The notes below the pieces were generated by a model that made no database searches, was not told the DNA's origin, and worked only from the letters and a program-made list of their open reading frames with translations. Both the position numbers and the translations under genes were made by a program. A stretch of DNA of 41,360 nt from assembly GCA_024275235.1 (NCBI GenBank), contig JAJRZN010000147.1, forward strand, positions 1 through 41,360, in the 5' to 3' direction. Shown here piece after piece: positions 1 to 8,103 of this stretch. The stretch's first letter is position 1, and the number at the start of each line of letters is the position of its first letter. The stretch is from Deltaproteobacteria bacterium (GTDB taxonomy: Bacteria > Desulfobacterota > Desulfobulbia > Desulfobulbales > VMSU01).

Positions 1-2518
1 CGATATCATGGCAGCTGGCGCATGTGGTGTCGGCCTGGAACTGTGTATGCACGGCTGCGGCCGTCGCCGGAGTCAGACCATGAACAGGTGCGCCGTTAGT
101 AGTGCCGTCGTGGCAGTTCTGGCAGTTAATATCTGTTCCCGCCTTCCCTGTGGTAATGGTATTTATAACGGACGACAGGGTACTGGTATGACAGGTAGTA
201 CATGCAGGATGCAGGCTGATACGTTTCGCCGCGGTATCAATATCATGGCAGCTGGCGCATGTGGTGTCGGCCTGGAACTGTGTATGCACGGCTGCGGCCG
301 TCGCCGGAGTCAGGCCGTGAAGAGGGGCGCCGTTATCCGTGCCGTCGTGGCAGTTCTGGCAGTTAATATCTGTCCCTGCCTTCCCTGTGGTAATGGTATT
401 TATAACGGACGACAGGGTACTGGTATGACAGGTAGTACATGCAGGATGCAGGCTGATCCGTTTCGCCGCGGTGCCGATATCATGGCAGCTGGCGCATGTG
501 GTGTCGGCCTGGAACTGTGTATGCACGGCTGCGGCCGTCGTCGGAGTCAGGCCGTGAAGAGGGGCGCCGTTATCCGTGCCGTCGTGGCAGTTCTGGCAGT
601 TAATATCCGTTCCCGCCTTCCCTGTGGTAATGGTATTTATAACGGACGACAGGGTACTGGTATGGCAGGTAGTACAGGCCGGATGCAGGCTGATCCGTTT
701 CGCCGCGGTATCGATATCATGGCAGCTGGCGCATGTGGTGTCGGCCTGGAACTGTGTATGCACGGCGGCGGCTGTTGCAGGAGTCAGGCCGTGGAAAGGA
801 GCGCCGTTAGTAGTTCCGTCATGGCAGGTCTCGCAGTTAACCGCTGTGCCGGCTCTGCCGCTGGCAATGGTATTCATCACCGCACTTTTTGTTGATTTGT
901 GGCAGGTGATACAGTCTGGATGCAGGCCGATTCTTTTTGCCGCCGTATCAATATCATGACAGCTGGCGCAGTTGGGGTCGCTGTTGAACATATTGTGTAA
1001 TGAGGCCGGATTACGATGGTTGGGGAAGAACGCGCCGTGGCAGGTGGTACAATCCCCGCCACCGGCCGGCATGGCTATAACATAACCATTTGGTGTGGGT
1101 ACAGTTACCAGACCGACAATATTTGTCGTGGTATTGATTACATGGCAGGTTGTGCAGGCGTTATGGACTTTTGGGTCGGTTGTACTTACCGGTACATTGT
1201 CAACTCCACCGGCAGTAGCGGTGTGACAGGTGATACAGAAGGCTGTTCCTGCTACCAGAGTTGTATGATTCCCGGCATGACCTGTGGTGGTGTTATGACA
1301 TGTAGTGCAGGCACCGTTTACTGCCGGCTGGGTATTGTGATGAATCCAGGGTTTTGGGTATGTTGTACTCGGATGGCAGGTAAGGCAGGTCGCAGTTCTG
1401 AAATTAGACAAGGCTGCACCTAATTGGGCATTGCCGTCTCCGCCTGCGCCGACGATCGTTGTTCCGGTGCCGCCGGATGGATTATTGTGGCATAATGTGC
1501 AGGTGTTTTTGTGTACTCCGGCAACTATGCCCTGACCGCCGTCAGTATGGCAGTCATTGCAGTCACCGGCCCAGGCAAAAGTCTTATCTGTGTGACCACC
1601 TGGCTTAAAGCCTTTTGCTGTGTCATGACAGGCTGTACATCTAATGGAGGCGTTGTGATCATTGAGCAGACCATCCTGAGTCCAATGGGTAGTCTTGGTA
1701 TGACAGACCTGACATATGCCGGTGGGAGGAGTCTCTTGATTGGTAAAACCGCCCACCGCATATGTGGTGTCGGGGTTAAAGAATTTAACCGGCCTTGGAT
1801 TGGGGGTGTTCGCGGGCGGGTTTGGTACTGTAATCATTGATTTGATCAACTGGCCATAGATAAGGCCAAATGACTTGGTGGCATCTGTAGAGGCAACTAC
1901 CCCCTTTACGGTTATAGTTGTGGATGTGGCCGATACCACGAGATAGGTGTTTTCAGCTGTGGCTGTATTGACAACCAGAACCAAGCCACGGTTTGAATTA
2001 GGGCTGTCGTCTTTTTTGCTCCATCTGGCCCGGCTGGTCCAGTCGCCGGTTAAATCATCGGCTGGCGCGCCACTGTAACCCAGGGTGCTGGTACCGTTAC
2101 CATTATCAGTAACCGAGTCAATGGTGCCGGTGATGAGATATAATTTGGAGGCATAGGTCGAGGCCCAATCAAGCTGGGCTTGAAAATGCGGGTCGTGGCA
2201 GTCGGTACATGACGTACTCCATGTCCCGGTGGTTGAACCGGTATTAGTGCTGGAATGAGAGAGCATAGGGGGATAAGCGGGGTGGTTGCCATCATGACAT
2301 CTGCTGCATATTGCTGAAACTATGGCACTATGGTTATGGGGTGCTGGACTCTGATCGGCTGGTGAATATTGCCACCACAATGAATACGTATGGCAGGTAG
2401 AACATTGAATGCCATTGGTCTCATTATGTGGTGCATCAATAATCGCTGCCTGAACTGCGGTTGCCGTAAGCAAAATTAGAAAGCTTAACAGCAACCGGAG
2501 TTGTTTGTCCATCTTCAT
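1..2518 (-). CDS. Large secreted multiheme c-type cytochrome (3' end outside window)
   Basis: The minus-strand frame is open without a stop from the ATG at 2518 to the window edge, giving at least 838 residues. A signal peptide comes first (MKMDKQLRLLLSF, cleavage likely near VQA-A), so the protein should be exported and haem-loaded in the periplasm or outside the cell. I count 25 CxxCH motifs, the first near residue 38 and the last 12 in tandem repeats of 79 residues. A GGGGGA stretch lies about 6 nt before the start. The first ~330 residues resemble the next gene upstream (2887-7437): both have IIDxPHNETN, YSLWWQYSP, FGLIYGQLI and CQVCHTKT. CxxCH covalently binds haem c, so a role in electron transfer or extracellular respiration is inferred; the exact partner is unknown. 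The reading frame is intact, with no frameshift in the visible part. Confidence 0.9.
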   Translation of the reverse strand, partial: MKMDKQLRLLLSFLILLTATAVQAAIIDAPHNETNGIQCSTCHTYSLWWQYSPADQSPAPHNHSAIVSAICSRCHDGNHPAYPPMLSHSSTNTGSTTGTWSTSCTDCHDPHFQAQLDWASTYASKLYLITGTIDSVTDNGNGTSTLGYSGAPADDLTGDWTSRARWSKKDDSPNSNRGLVLVVNTATAENTYLVVSATSTTITVKGVVASTDATKSFGLIYGQLIKSMITVPNPPANTPNPRPVKFFNPDTTYAVGGFTNQETPPTGICQVCHTKTTHWTQDGLLNDHNASIRCTACHDTAKGFKPGGHTDKTFAWAGDCNDCHTDGGQGIVAGVHKNTCTLCHNNPSGGTGTTIVGAGGDGNAQLGAALSNFRTATCLTCHPSTTYPKPWIHHNTQPAVNGACTTCHNTTTGHAGNHTTLVAGTAFCITCHTATAGGVDNVPVSTTDPKVHNACTTCHVINTTTNIVGLVTVPTPNGYVIAMPAGGGDCTTCHGAFFPNHRNPASLHNMFNSDPNCASCHDIDTAAKRIGLHPDCITCHKSTKSAVMNTIASGRAGTAVNCETCHDGTTNGAPFHGLTPATAAAVHTQFQADTTCASCHDIDTAAKRISLHPACTTCHTSTLSSVINTITTGKAGTDINCQNCHDGTDNGAPLHGLTPTTAAAVHTQFQADTTCASCHDIGTAAKRISLHPACTTCHTSTLSSVINTITTGKAGTDINCQNCHDGTDNGAPLHGLTPATAAAVHTQFQADTTCASCHDIDTAAKRISLHPACTTCHTSTLSSVINTITTGKAGTDINCQNCHDGTTNGAPVHGLTPATAAAVHTQFQADTTCASCHDI
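2..949. repeat. 237-bp tandem coding repeats, four units
   Basis: The same sequence recurs at offsets of exactly 237 bp: the motif TATCATGGCAGCTGGCGCAT starts at 4, 241, 478 and 715, and a diverged form follows at 952. Each unit encodes 79 residues with three CxxCH motifs (CTTCH, CQNCH, CASCH) read on the minus strand. The three units nearest the window edge are nearly identical in DNA; the fourth (713-949) is more diverged (CITCH, CETCH). The array continues off the window, so its copy number is unknown. The period is a multiple of three, so copy changes keep the frame. Confidence 0.93.
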
Positions 2519-2762
2519 GGTGTGTCCCCCAATTTCTATTTTTGTTTAAATTGTATTTTATAATGTCGTAGAAAAGTTCTCAATAATAAAAAAAAATTAA
2601 AATGCAATATGAATATTATTCTATGCTTATTATGGCTCTGACGCTAAGAGATGCAATGCAATTATTATACCATGGTTTTTGGATTTTTATTTTATTCGTG
2701 ATCACAATGCATTATTGTATTTATGAATTTCCTATATCTCTCACAAAATATCAGGCCACGGC

Positions 2763-2806
2763 TAATTGCCCCCAGATTGGGTGAAATCCCCCTTTGGGGG
2801 CAATTA
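2763..2806. repeat. 12-bp perfect inverted repeat (hairpin)
   Basis: The arm TAATTGCCCCCA (2763-2774) is matched by TGGGGGCAATTA (2795-2806) around a 20-nt loop. It lies about 80 nt beyond the stop of the beta-helix cytochrome gene. No T-run follows on the minus strand, so it is not a typical intrinsic terminator. It resembles the hairpin at 7632-7684: both contain GGTGAAATCCCCCT. Confidence 0.75.
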
Positions 2807-2820
2807 AAGAAAAACGGAAA

Positions 2821-2848
2821 GAAAACGGGGTCTGTCCCCTATTCCCCT
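2821..2848. repeat. GGGGTCTGTCCCC-type short repeat
   Basis: A run of A-rich sequence followed by ACGGGGTCTGTCCCC and ATTCCCCTT. A related copy occurs at 39264-39316. The shared core suggests a dispersed REP-like element, an inference from two copies only. Confidence 0.45.
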
Positions 2849-2851
2849 TAC

Positions 2852-2886
2852 ACATATGGTATGCCGAAGGCCTGCCAAATCACTAA
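2852..2886. repeat. Remnant related to the palindromic element at 7699-7864
   Basis: ACATATGGTATGCCGAAGG at 2852-2870 is the exact reverse complement of 7750-7768 inside the MITE-like element. The following CCTGCCAAA and ATCACTAACTA also have counterparts there. The segment abuts, and its last bases overlap, the 3' end of the neighbouring gene. Confidence 0.55.
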
Positions 2887-5800
2887 CTATTTTACAAACT
2901 CATAGGCTCCGATATCACTTGCCGGGCCTTGCGGTCTCGGGGTTCCCGCAATATCTTTTGCGGGGGCATATGCACTGTCGGCGTGGTCAATGGCATCAGA
3001 AGAGATAGTCAGGTGGTAATTTCTACCTGCCGCGTTAACAAAGAAAGGATCGTTTTCGGATTGATAGCCGTTAACTGTAGGGGCAGATGATAATATGCCT
3101 GCAACATAAGGCCCGTCGCCGAAATTACCGTCACCGTCATTGTTCATGACGATATTGCTCATAGTCAGGCTGCCGCGGTTAAAATAGACAAAGTCACCGC
3201 TGGTGGCTGCTTGATTGCCCCATAGAATACTGTTTCTGACGGTAATAGCGGCGGAGTTTGAGGTAAGAATCACTCCACCGCTGCCTGTAATCGCCTGGTT
3301 GTCGGCTACTGTGGAGTTGGTAAAAGTTAGCGGGGCACCGTTGGTGAAAATCGCCCCTCCCCCCGCCGCCTTGTTACCGGCGATAATGGAATTAGTAAAT
3401 TCTGCCGATGAGGAACCATTAATCATGTCAACGGCCCCGCCGTTTTTGGTCGCAGTATTATCGATAAGACTGCAACCAAAGAAATGTACACTGGAATTAT
3501 TTACATATATCGCTCCGCCGTTGACTTTAGAGCTGTTATTCTTGAAAATACTGCCTGTGATGGTGGCTGAGGTATTCTGGATATAGATCGCGCCTCCACC
3601 GCCGGTGCCGGAACCCGCGGCGGTATTATTATGGAAAATGGAGTTGGTAATAACATGGTTGCTGCCGCTGCTCAGATGGATTGCGGCACCGTAATCATTG
3701 TCAAGGTTGTAAAATTCACTGTTGGAGACGGTAAGTGTGCTGCCGTTTGCCATGATGCCCTGTTTACAGTCATGAATTTTACTATGGTTAATTGTTGAAG
3801 TTGCGCCGTTGAGGTAGATTTCCGTATTGGCGCTGGAGCCGCCGATGATCTGGAAGCCGTCCACCGTTGAGCCGGTGTTAGTATGGAAGTAGATAACATA
3901 GGTTGTTCCATCGCCTTGAATGATGGTGCTATCCGGGCCGCAGACCGAGCGCACTGTGGTGTTATTGTCATTGCTGCCGCTGAAGGAAAGATTCTCATTG
4001 TACGTCCCGTCATAGACCAGAACGGTATGGGCGCTGTTGCTGGCATCAATGGCGGCCTGGATGGTTGAGTACCAGCCTGTGCCGCCGGCCAGTCTGACCT
4101 TGTATGCCTTAACCACGGTGAATGTATGATCGCTGGTGGGGCCGCCCACCGCGTTGTCTATGCCGTCCGAGGCCTGGAAACGATATTTCAGGTCATTCTG
4201 ATTGTCGCTGCCCGGCATGGCGATTTGCTGGGTCAGGCTGTAGAGTTTACCATCGGCACAATTAGTATCGCCGGTATCAACCGCGGTTAAATTATGTTTT
4301 TCTCCGGCATCGTAAAGGCCGTTATTGTTGGTATCGATCCAGACCTGAATATTACCTGTTGCCGGGCATTGGTTGTCTAAATCGGTGTAGTTGACGAGGA
4401 AATTAAAATCAGTGCCGCCAGCCCCGAGTGGCGGTTCAACACCGCCTGTTCGACAGCTGCCATTCACCCAGGTAAGGGTAGGCGGGGTATTGGTCGTTGT
4501 CTTGACGGTGAGGGCGTTGGTGGCCACGGGGCTGCCGGTGGCATCCGCCTGACCGTCTGAGGCGTAGAAACGATAATTAAGTACACCGTCTCCGGTAAAG
4601 GCAAGAGGCAGGCTCAGGGTGTATAATTTCCCATCGCTGTATGTCGTATCATTGCTGTCAACAGCGGTCATGCTGTGTTTCTCATCAGCTTCGTAGGTTC
4701 CGTTGTCGTTACTGTCAACCCAGAGCTGAATTGCTGCCGGGGCGGTATTGTTGCTGTCGGTATAACTTACCCGAAAAACGAAATTGGCCCCGTTGCCGCC
4801 GATATTCGGGTTTACCCCGTCCGTTATATAACCTGTTTCATTGGTCCAGGAGAGAACAGGCGCATTGTTTAAAATGGTAATCGAACCGCCGGTAGCCGGA
4901 CTGCCGGTGGCATCACCGCCGCCGCTGGTGCCGTCTGAGGCGTAGAAACGGTAATTGATGACATTGGCAGCCGGGTTTAAGATGGATATTGTTTTGGTAT
5001 AGAGCTTACCGTTGGTGTAATCGTTGTCCGCTCCATTGACGGCGGTCATGGCATATTTTTCATCGGCCTCGTAGGTGCCGTTATTATTTTCATCAATCCA
5101 TACCTCAATGGGGCTTGGAGTATCGTTGTTGAGGTCGGTGTATTTTACCCGGAAGGTAAAGGTGGCGGTGGCGGAACTGCCGGGTGATACACCGTCGGCC
5201 TCATAGCCGGTTTCGCCGGTCCAGTCAAGGGTTGGCGCCTGGGCCACGTCCTCGAAAGGAGTCCGGTATGTTGGTGATATTCTGGAGTTACCATGACAAC
5301 CCGTGCAGACGTTGGCGACGGTGGTACTTTTCCATAGTATACCGGTGCTGGCGCTGAGCGGCAGGTCTTCGGGCTGTGGCGGGTTGACACCATCATTATA
5401 GACTATGGCATCGTTGTTGTACCACATCTGTATGCCCGGTGTCCGGCCGGTGAGCCTGCCGTCCCTGACCATGGCCAGACGGGTAGAACCGTGGACGTTG
5501 TGGCAGGTAATGCAGGTTGGCCGGCTGGTGTTGGCACCGTTCCAGTCAGCAGGAAAGAGTAACGAATTCAAAGACAGATGGAAGGCATGGCGGTTGATGC
5601 CTTTGTTTACCAGGTTAGTATTCATGTTAGTAGAGTCGGTAAACGGCCCTGAATCATGACAGTTGACACATAACCGGTAATTATTGGCCACATTGCCTGC
5701 GTTTTTCCCGGCAGGGATAAGCAGGGGCTCACGGCCGTTGGCGCCGGTGCCGGTGCCGGCAGCGACGAGTTTAAGTCGGTAGTCTTTACGATAAACGCTG

Positions 5801-7437
5801 GGGGCGGTAGTGCTGCTGTCATTATCGTTATAAGGCCGGGCAACTCCGAAGATATGCCTGGTGGTAAAATCATGGCAATTGGCGCAGGTCAGCGGCCGAC
5901 CGCTGAGGGTGGCTGTTCCACCTTCAGACGGGAAGGTCCTGGCGGCGGGAAGGCCATGGCCGGTCTTGTAGAATCCCCAGCCGGTTCCGTAGGTATAGGC
6001 CCCGCTTTCATCGCCTATGACGTTGGGAGCGCTGATTCCCTTGACTACAGAAGGAACCTCATCGTGACAGGTGGCGCACCATTTGTCTTTGCCTGGCTTC
6101 AGGCTGCCGCTGGTATTGTAAATGCCTTTTGCCCAGTTGGCTTTGGCGCCGATAACCGGGTCGTTGACCCCGTCGTAGGTGCCGCCTGGACTGTGGCAGC
6201 CATTACAGATGTCGGTTTCAGCCAGGGTATGGTTACCCGTGCCGTCCTGATTTTTAAATTTCGGCATATTGTTCAGGTCGTGGCAGCTGGCGCAGTAAAG
6301 TGCCGGACCCCGCTGATCATCACTGTCAACTTCCGTATGTGTTGAGTGGCTCTGAAAGGTTCCTGCCCCTATACTTGCTATGCCCTCGGAATTGGGGACA
6401 TACGGCGGGCCGGTTTTGGTCATATCGGGGTCGTAAATGGTTCCCTTGTCATGGCCGTGGCACTGGACGCACCCAGTTCCACCTCCACCTGCCGCGCCTC
6501 CTGTGCCGCCGTGGGCGAAGCCGCCATGGTGGGAATGGCAGGTAATACAGTTCGCGGTAACCTGGCCGCTGTGATCATAGCCGTCTGTGGTGGCGTTTAT
6601 CTCGCCGGTATTGCGGAAGTGCCGGGTTTTTGTGTGACATACCTGGCATATGCCATCATTGTCTCCGAGATGAACAAATCCCCCCTTGGGATTAAAGAAT
6701 TTGACATTGGCCATTGTGCCGTAAACGTTTATCTGATCTCGGATTAACTGGCCGTAAATTAGACCAAACTTGGTGCTGTCGGCGGCGTAGGAGGCCTTGA
6801 GGCGTCCCCTTACCGTAACCTCTGACTGCCCTTCGTTTACTCCGGTTATCTCATAGGTGTTGTCAGAGGTGGATATGGGCAGGGTGAGTATAAGTCCACG
6901 GCCGGCGGTACCGGATTTGGCTGTCCATGGTGTGGTGGCATTGTCCCATCCCGCGGCGTTTATGACCAGATTCTGATATTTAAAGGTGCTGTAATAGGGC
7001 GAAGAGGGGGTGCCGCTGCCGGTTACGGAAAGTGAACCGGGAACTAAGGCTCCGGTTATTAGATAAAGGGTATCGGCCGGTACGGATTGGCTCCAGTTGA
7101 GCTGATCCTGAAAATGAGGGTCGTGGCAGTCAATGCAGGCGCGGGACCAGTCGCCAAGGGCGGCCCGATGGGCAGGGCCAATGGCCGCGCTGGCGTGAGT
7201 TACCTCGGTAATCTCCGGCCCGGAATCACCGTGGCAGGTAAGACAAACGGCATTGGTCTTTGCGCTTCGAAGCTGTGGATTGCTTAAGAGTGGGGAATAT
7301 TGCCACCATAAAGAATAATTGTGGCAATTGACGCAGGAAATATTATTAGTTTCATTATGTGGTGTATCAATGATTGAAGCGTTTGCCTGGCCGACCCCCA
7401 GGCAGATTAGAAATAATAGCAGAAATATTTGTTTCAT
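2887..7437 (-). CDS. Secreted multiheme cytochrome with repeated Ca-loop-like modules and beta-helix domain
   Basis: The 1516-residue protein has four parts. A signal peptide (MKQIFLLLFL..., cleavage after ANA) is followed by a region with 13 CxxCH motifs (residues ~34-711). Three repeats of ~125 residues follow (starting ~739, ~864, ~989), each with a WxxETGY-like start, a D-x-N-x-N-G-x-Y loop resembling calcium-binding loops, and KLYxxT / NYRFYASDG-like strands. A right-handed parallel beta-helix (~1109-1516) ends in the DIAGTPRPQ / DIGAYEF signature of choice-of-anchor Q proteins. I chose the ATG at 7437 because AAGGGA sits 6 nt upstream and the signal peptide starts there; an ATG at 7464 lacks a ribosome site. 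The N-terminus is homologous to the cytochrome at 1-2518. A surface redox or adhesive role is inferred; the binding partner is unknown. Confidence 0.9.
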   Translation of the reverse strand: MKQIFLLLFLICLGVGQANASIIDTPHNETNNISCVNCHNYSLWWQYSPLLSNPQLRSAKTNAVCLTCHGDSGPEITEVTHASAAIGPAHRAALGDWSRACIDCHDPHFQDQLNWSQSVPADTLYLITGALVPGSLSVTGSGTPSSPYYSTFKYQNLVINAAGWDNATTPWTAKSGTAGRGLILTLPISTSDNTYEITGVNEGQSEVTVRGRLKASYAADSTKFGLIYGQLIRDQINVYGTMANVKFFNPKGGFVHLGDNDGICQVCHTKTRHFRNTGEINATTDGYDHSGQVTANCITCHSHHGGFAHGGTGGAAGGGGTGCVQCHGHDKGTIYDPDMTKTGPPYVPNSEGIASIGAGTFQSHSTHTEVDSDDQRGPALYCASCHDLNNMPKFKNQDGTGNHTLAETDICNGCHSPGGTYDGVNDPVIGAKANWAKGIYNTSGSLKPGKDKWCATCHDEVPSVVKGISAPNVIGDESGAYTYGTGWGFYKTGHGLPAARTFPSEGGTATLSGRPLTCANCHDFTTRHIFGVARPYNDNDSSTTAPSVYRKDYRLKLVAAGTGTGANGREPLLIPAGKNAGNVANNYRLCVNCHDSGPFTDSTNMNTNLVNKGINRHAFHLSLNSLLFPADWNGANTSRPTCITCHNVHGSTRLAMVRDGRLTGRTPGIQMWYNNDAIVYNDGVNPPQPEDLPLSASTGILWKSTTVANVCTGCHGNSRISPTYRTPFEDVAQAPTLDWTGETGYEADGVSPGSSATATFTFRVKYTDLNNDTPSPIEVWIDENNNGTYEADEKYAMTAVNGADNDYTNGKLYTKTISILNPAANVINYRFYASDGTSGGGDATGSPATGGSITILNNAPVLSWTNETGYITDGVNPNIGGNGANFVFRVSYTDSNNTAPAAIQLWVDSNDNGTYEADEKHSMTAVDSNDTTYSDGKLYTLSLPLAFTGDGVLNYRFYASDGQADATGSPVATNALTVKTTTNTPPTLTWVNGSCRTGGVEPPLGAGGTDFNFLVNYTDLDNQCPATGNIQVWIDTNNNGLYDAGEKHNLTAVDTGDTNCADGKLYSLTQQIAMPGSDNQNDLKYRFQASDGIDNAVGGPTSDHTFTVVKAYKVRLAGGTGWYSTIQAAIDASNSAHTVLVYDGTYNENLSFSGSNDNNTTVRSVCGPDSTIIQGDGTTYVIYFHTNTGSTVDGFQIIGGSSANTEIYLNGATSTINHSKIHDCKQGIMANGSTLTVSNSEFYNLDNDYGAAIHLSSGSNHVITNSIFHNNTAAGSGTGGGGAIYIQNTSATITGSIFKNNSSKVNGGAIYVNNSSVHFFGCSLIDNTATKNGGAVDMINGSSSAEFTNSIIAGNKAAGGGAIFTNGAPLTFTNSTVADNQAITGSGGVILTSNSAAITVRNSILWGNQAATSGDFVYFNRGSLTMSNIVMNNDGDGNFGDGPYVAGILSSAPTVNGYQSENDPFFVNAAGRNYHLTISSDAIDHADSAYAPAKDIAGTPRPQGPASDIGAYEFVK

Positions 7438-7631
7438 GGTCGTCCCTTGCTCCCTTTTTGGCATTTGGGGATTATATGATGAATGGTAAAAAAGTATAGA
7501 CTATAGTCCAAGCAATATTTGTACCGGTATAAAGAAAAAACGTCGCTTAATGGAGACATGACGTCAGTAGGGCTTTATTGGCCAATATAACAGTACTTGT
7601 TGTTTCTGCGGTTATTCCTGCTGCATGGTGA

Positions 7632-7684
7632 AATCCCCCTCATTGGGGCATTTCACGTCATACAATTCCCCAATGAGGGGGATT
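7632..7684. repeat. 17-bp perfect inverted repeat (hairpin)
   Basis: AATCCCCCTCATTGGGG (7632-7648) pairs perfectly with CCCCAATGAGGGGGATT (7668-7684) around a 19-nt loop. No T-run follows on either side, so a terminator is unlikely. It resembles the hairpin at 2763-2806; the two lie on opposite sides of the beta-helix cytochrome gene. Confidence 0.85.
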
Positions 7685-7698
7685 CGAAGTTAAAAAGT

Positions 7699-7864
7699 TT
7701 GATGGCGTCGTAAAAAGTCCGATCTACGGTGTTGTGGCGTTTCGGCAGACCTTCGGCATACCATATGTATGGCCAAAGCCCTGCCAAACCACCACGCCTC
7801 GCAGTCTTCGCTTAGCTGATTTAGCCATCTTTAGTTAGTGATGGACTTTTTACGAGTCCATCAA
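7699..7864. mobile_element. 166-bp MITE-like palindromic element
   Basis: The ends form terminal inverted repeats of 22 nt with two mismatches (7699-7720 and 7843-7864); their core is TCGTAAAAAGTCC / GGACTTTTTACGA. The interior is also partly self-complementary (GGCGTTTCGGCAG against CTGCCAAACCACC). It has no coding capacity. AAGTTTGAT occurs at both outer edges (7695-7703 and 7863-7871), a possible footprint of the insertion target. The non-autonomous nature and the transposase that would move it are inferred. Confidence 0.7.
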
Positions 7865-7875
7865 GTTTGATATAC

Positions 7876-7925
7876 CGGTAAGCGAACATCGTGAGACTCC
7901 CGGTAAGCGAACATCGTGAGACTCC
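7876..7925. repeat. Two perfect tandem copies of a 25-bp unit
   Basis: Positions 7876-7900 and 7901-7925 are identical; each unit starts CGGTAAGCGAAC and ends GTGAGACTCC. No function is evident. Confidence 0.9.
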
Positions 7926-8038
7926 GAGACGTGGTGGTTCGGTTGGGCTTCGACCATATTTAATTATCATTTTTTTACTGGCCGCGAGTCAAGCATAAAT
8001 GTGTACAATTGAAACCTTGAGGTTGGTTGAGCTGGATG

Positions 8039-8077
8039 AAAAAAAGCGGTGTCCAGAAAAAGGGCACCGCTTTTTAG
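8039..8077 (-). terminator. Intrinsic terminator of the secreted protein gene
   Basis: AAAAAGCGGTG (8041-8051) pairs with CACCGCTTTTT (8065-8075). Read on the minus strand it follows the stop of the 8104-8895 gene and ends in a T-run. The A/T-flanked stem could also work in the other direction. Confidence 0.85.
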
Positions 8078-8103
8078 AATTCAACGTCTGTAACTAAAAA
8101 GGT

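Larger units (their letters stand above)
2520..2886. other. AT-rich intergenic stretch with hairpin and repeat remnants
   Basis: No convincing gene is present. The part next to the cytochrome start (2520-2760) is AT-rich and may hold its promoter, but I cannot pick one with confidence. The part next to the following gene's stop holds an inverted repeat (2763-2806), a GGGGTCTGTCCCC-type motif and a fragment related to the palindromic element at 7699-7864. Confidence 0.6.
7465..8038. other. Repeat-rich intergenic region
   Basis: No credible gene. It holds the 5' leader of the beta-helix cytochrome gene and, in order, a 17-bp inverted repeat, a 166-bp MITE-like palindrome and a 25-bp tandem duplication, listed separately. 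Confidence 0.7.

Noticed and set aside
8-895. Long plus-strand open frame of 295 codons over the 237-bp repeats
   Set aside because: It is the antisense shadow of the repeated cytochrome. Repetition of a 237-bp unit keeps the reverse frame open. There is no ribosome site and the product is cysteine-rich low-complexity repeats.
2-949. CRISPR array
   Set aside because: The 237-bp tandem repeats have no spacers and lie within a coding frame with haem motifs.
2602-2905. Two short plus-strand frames in the AT-rich gap
   Set aside because: No ribosome sites, no family resemblance, and they run across hairpin and repeat remnants.
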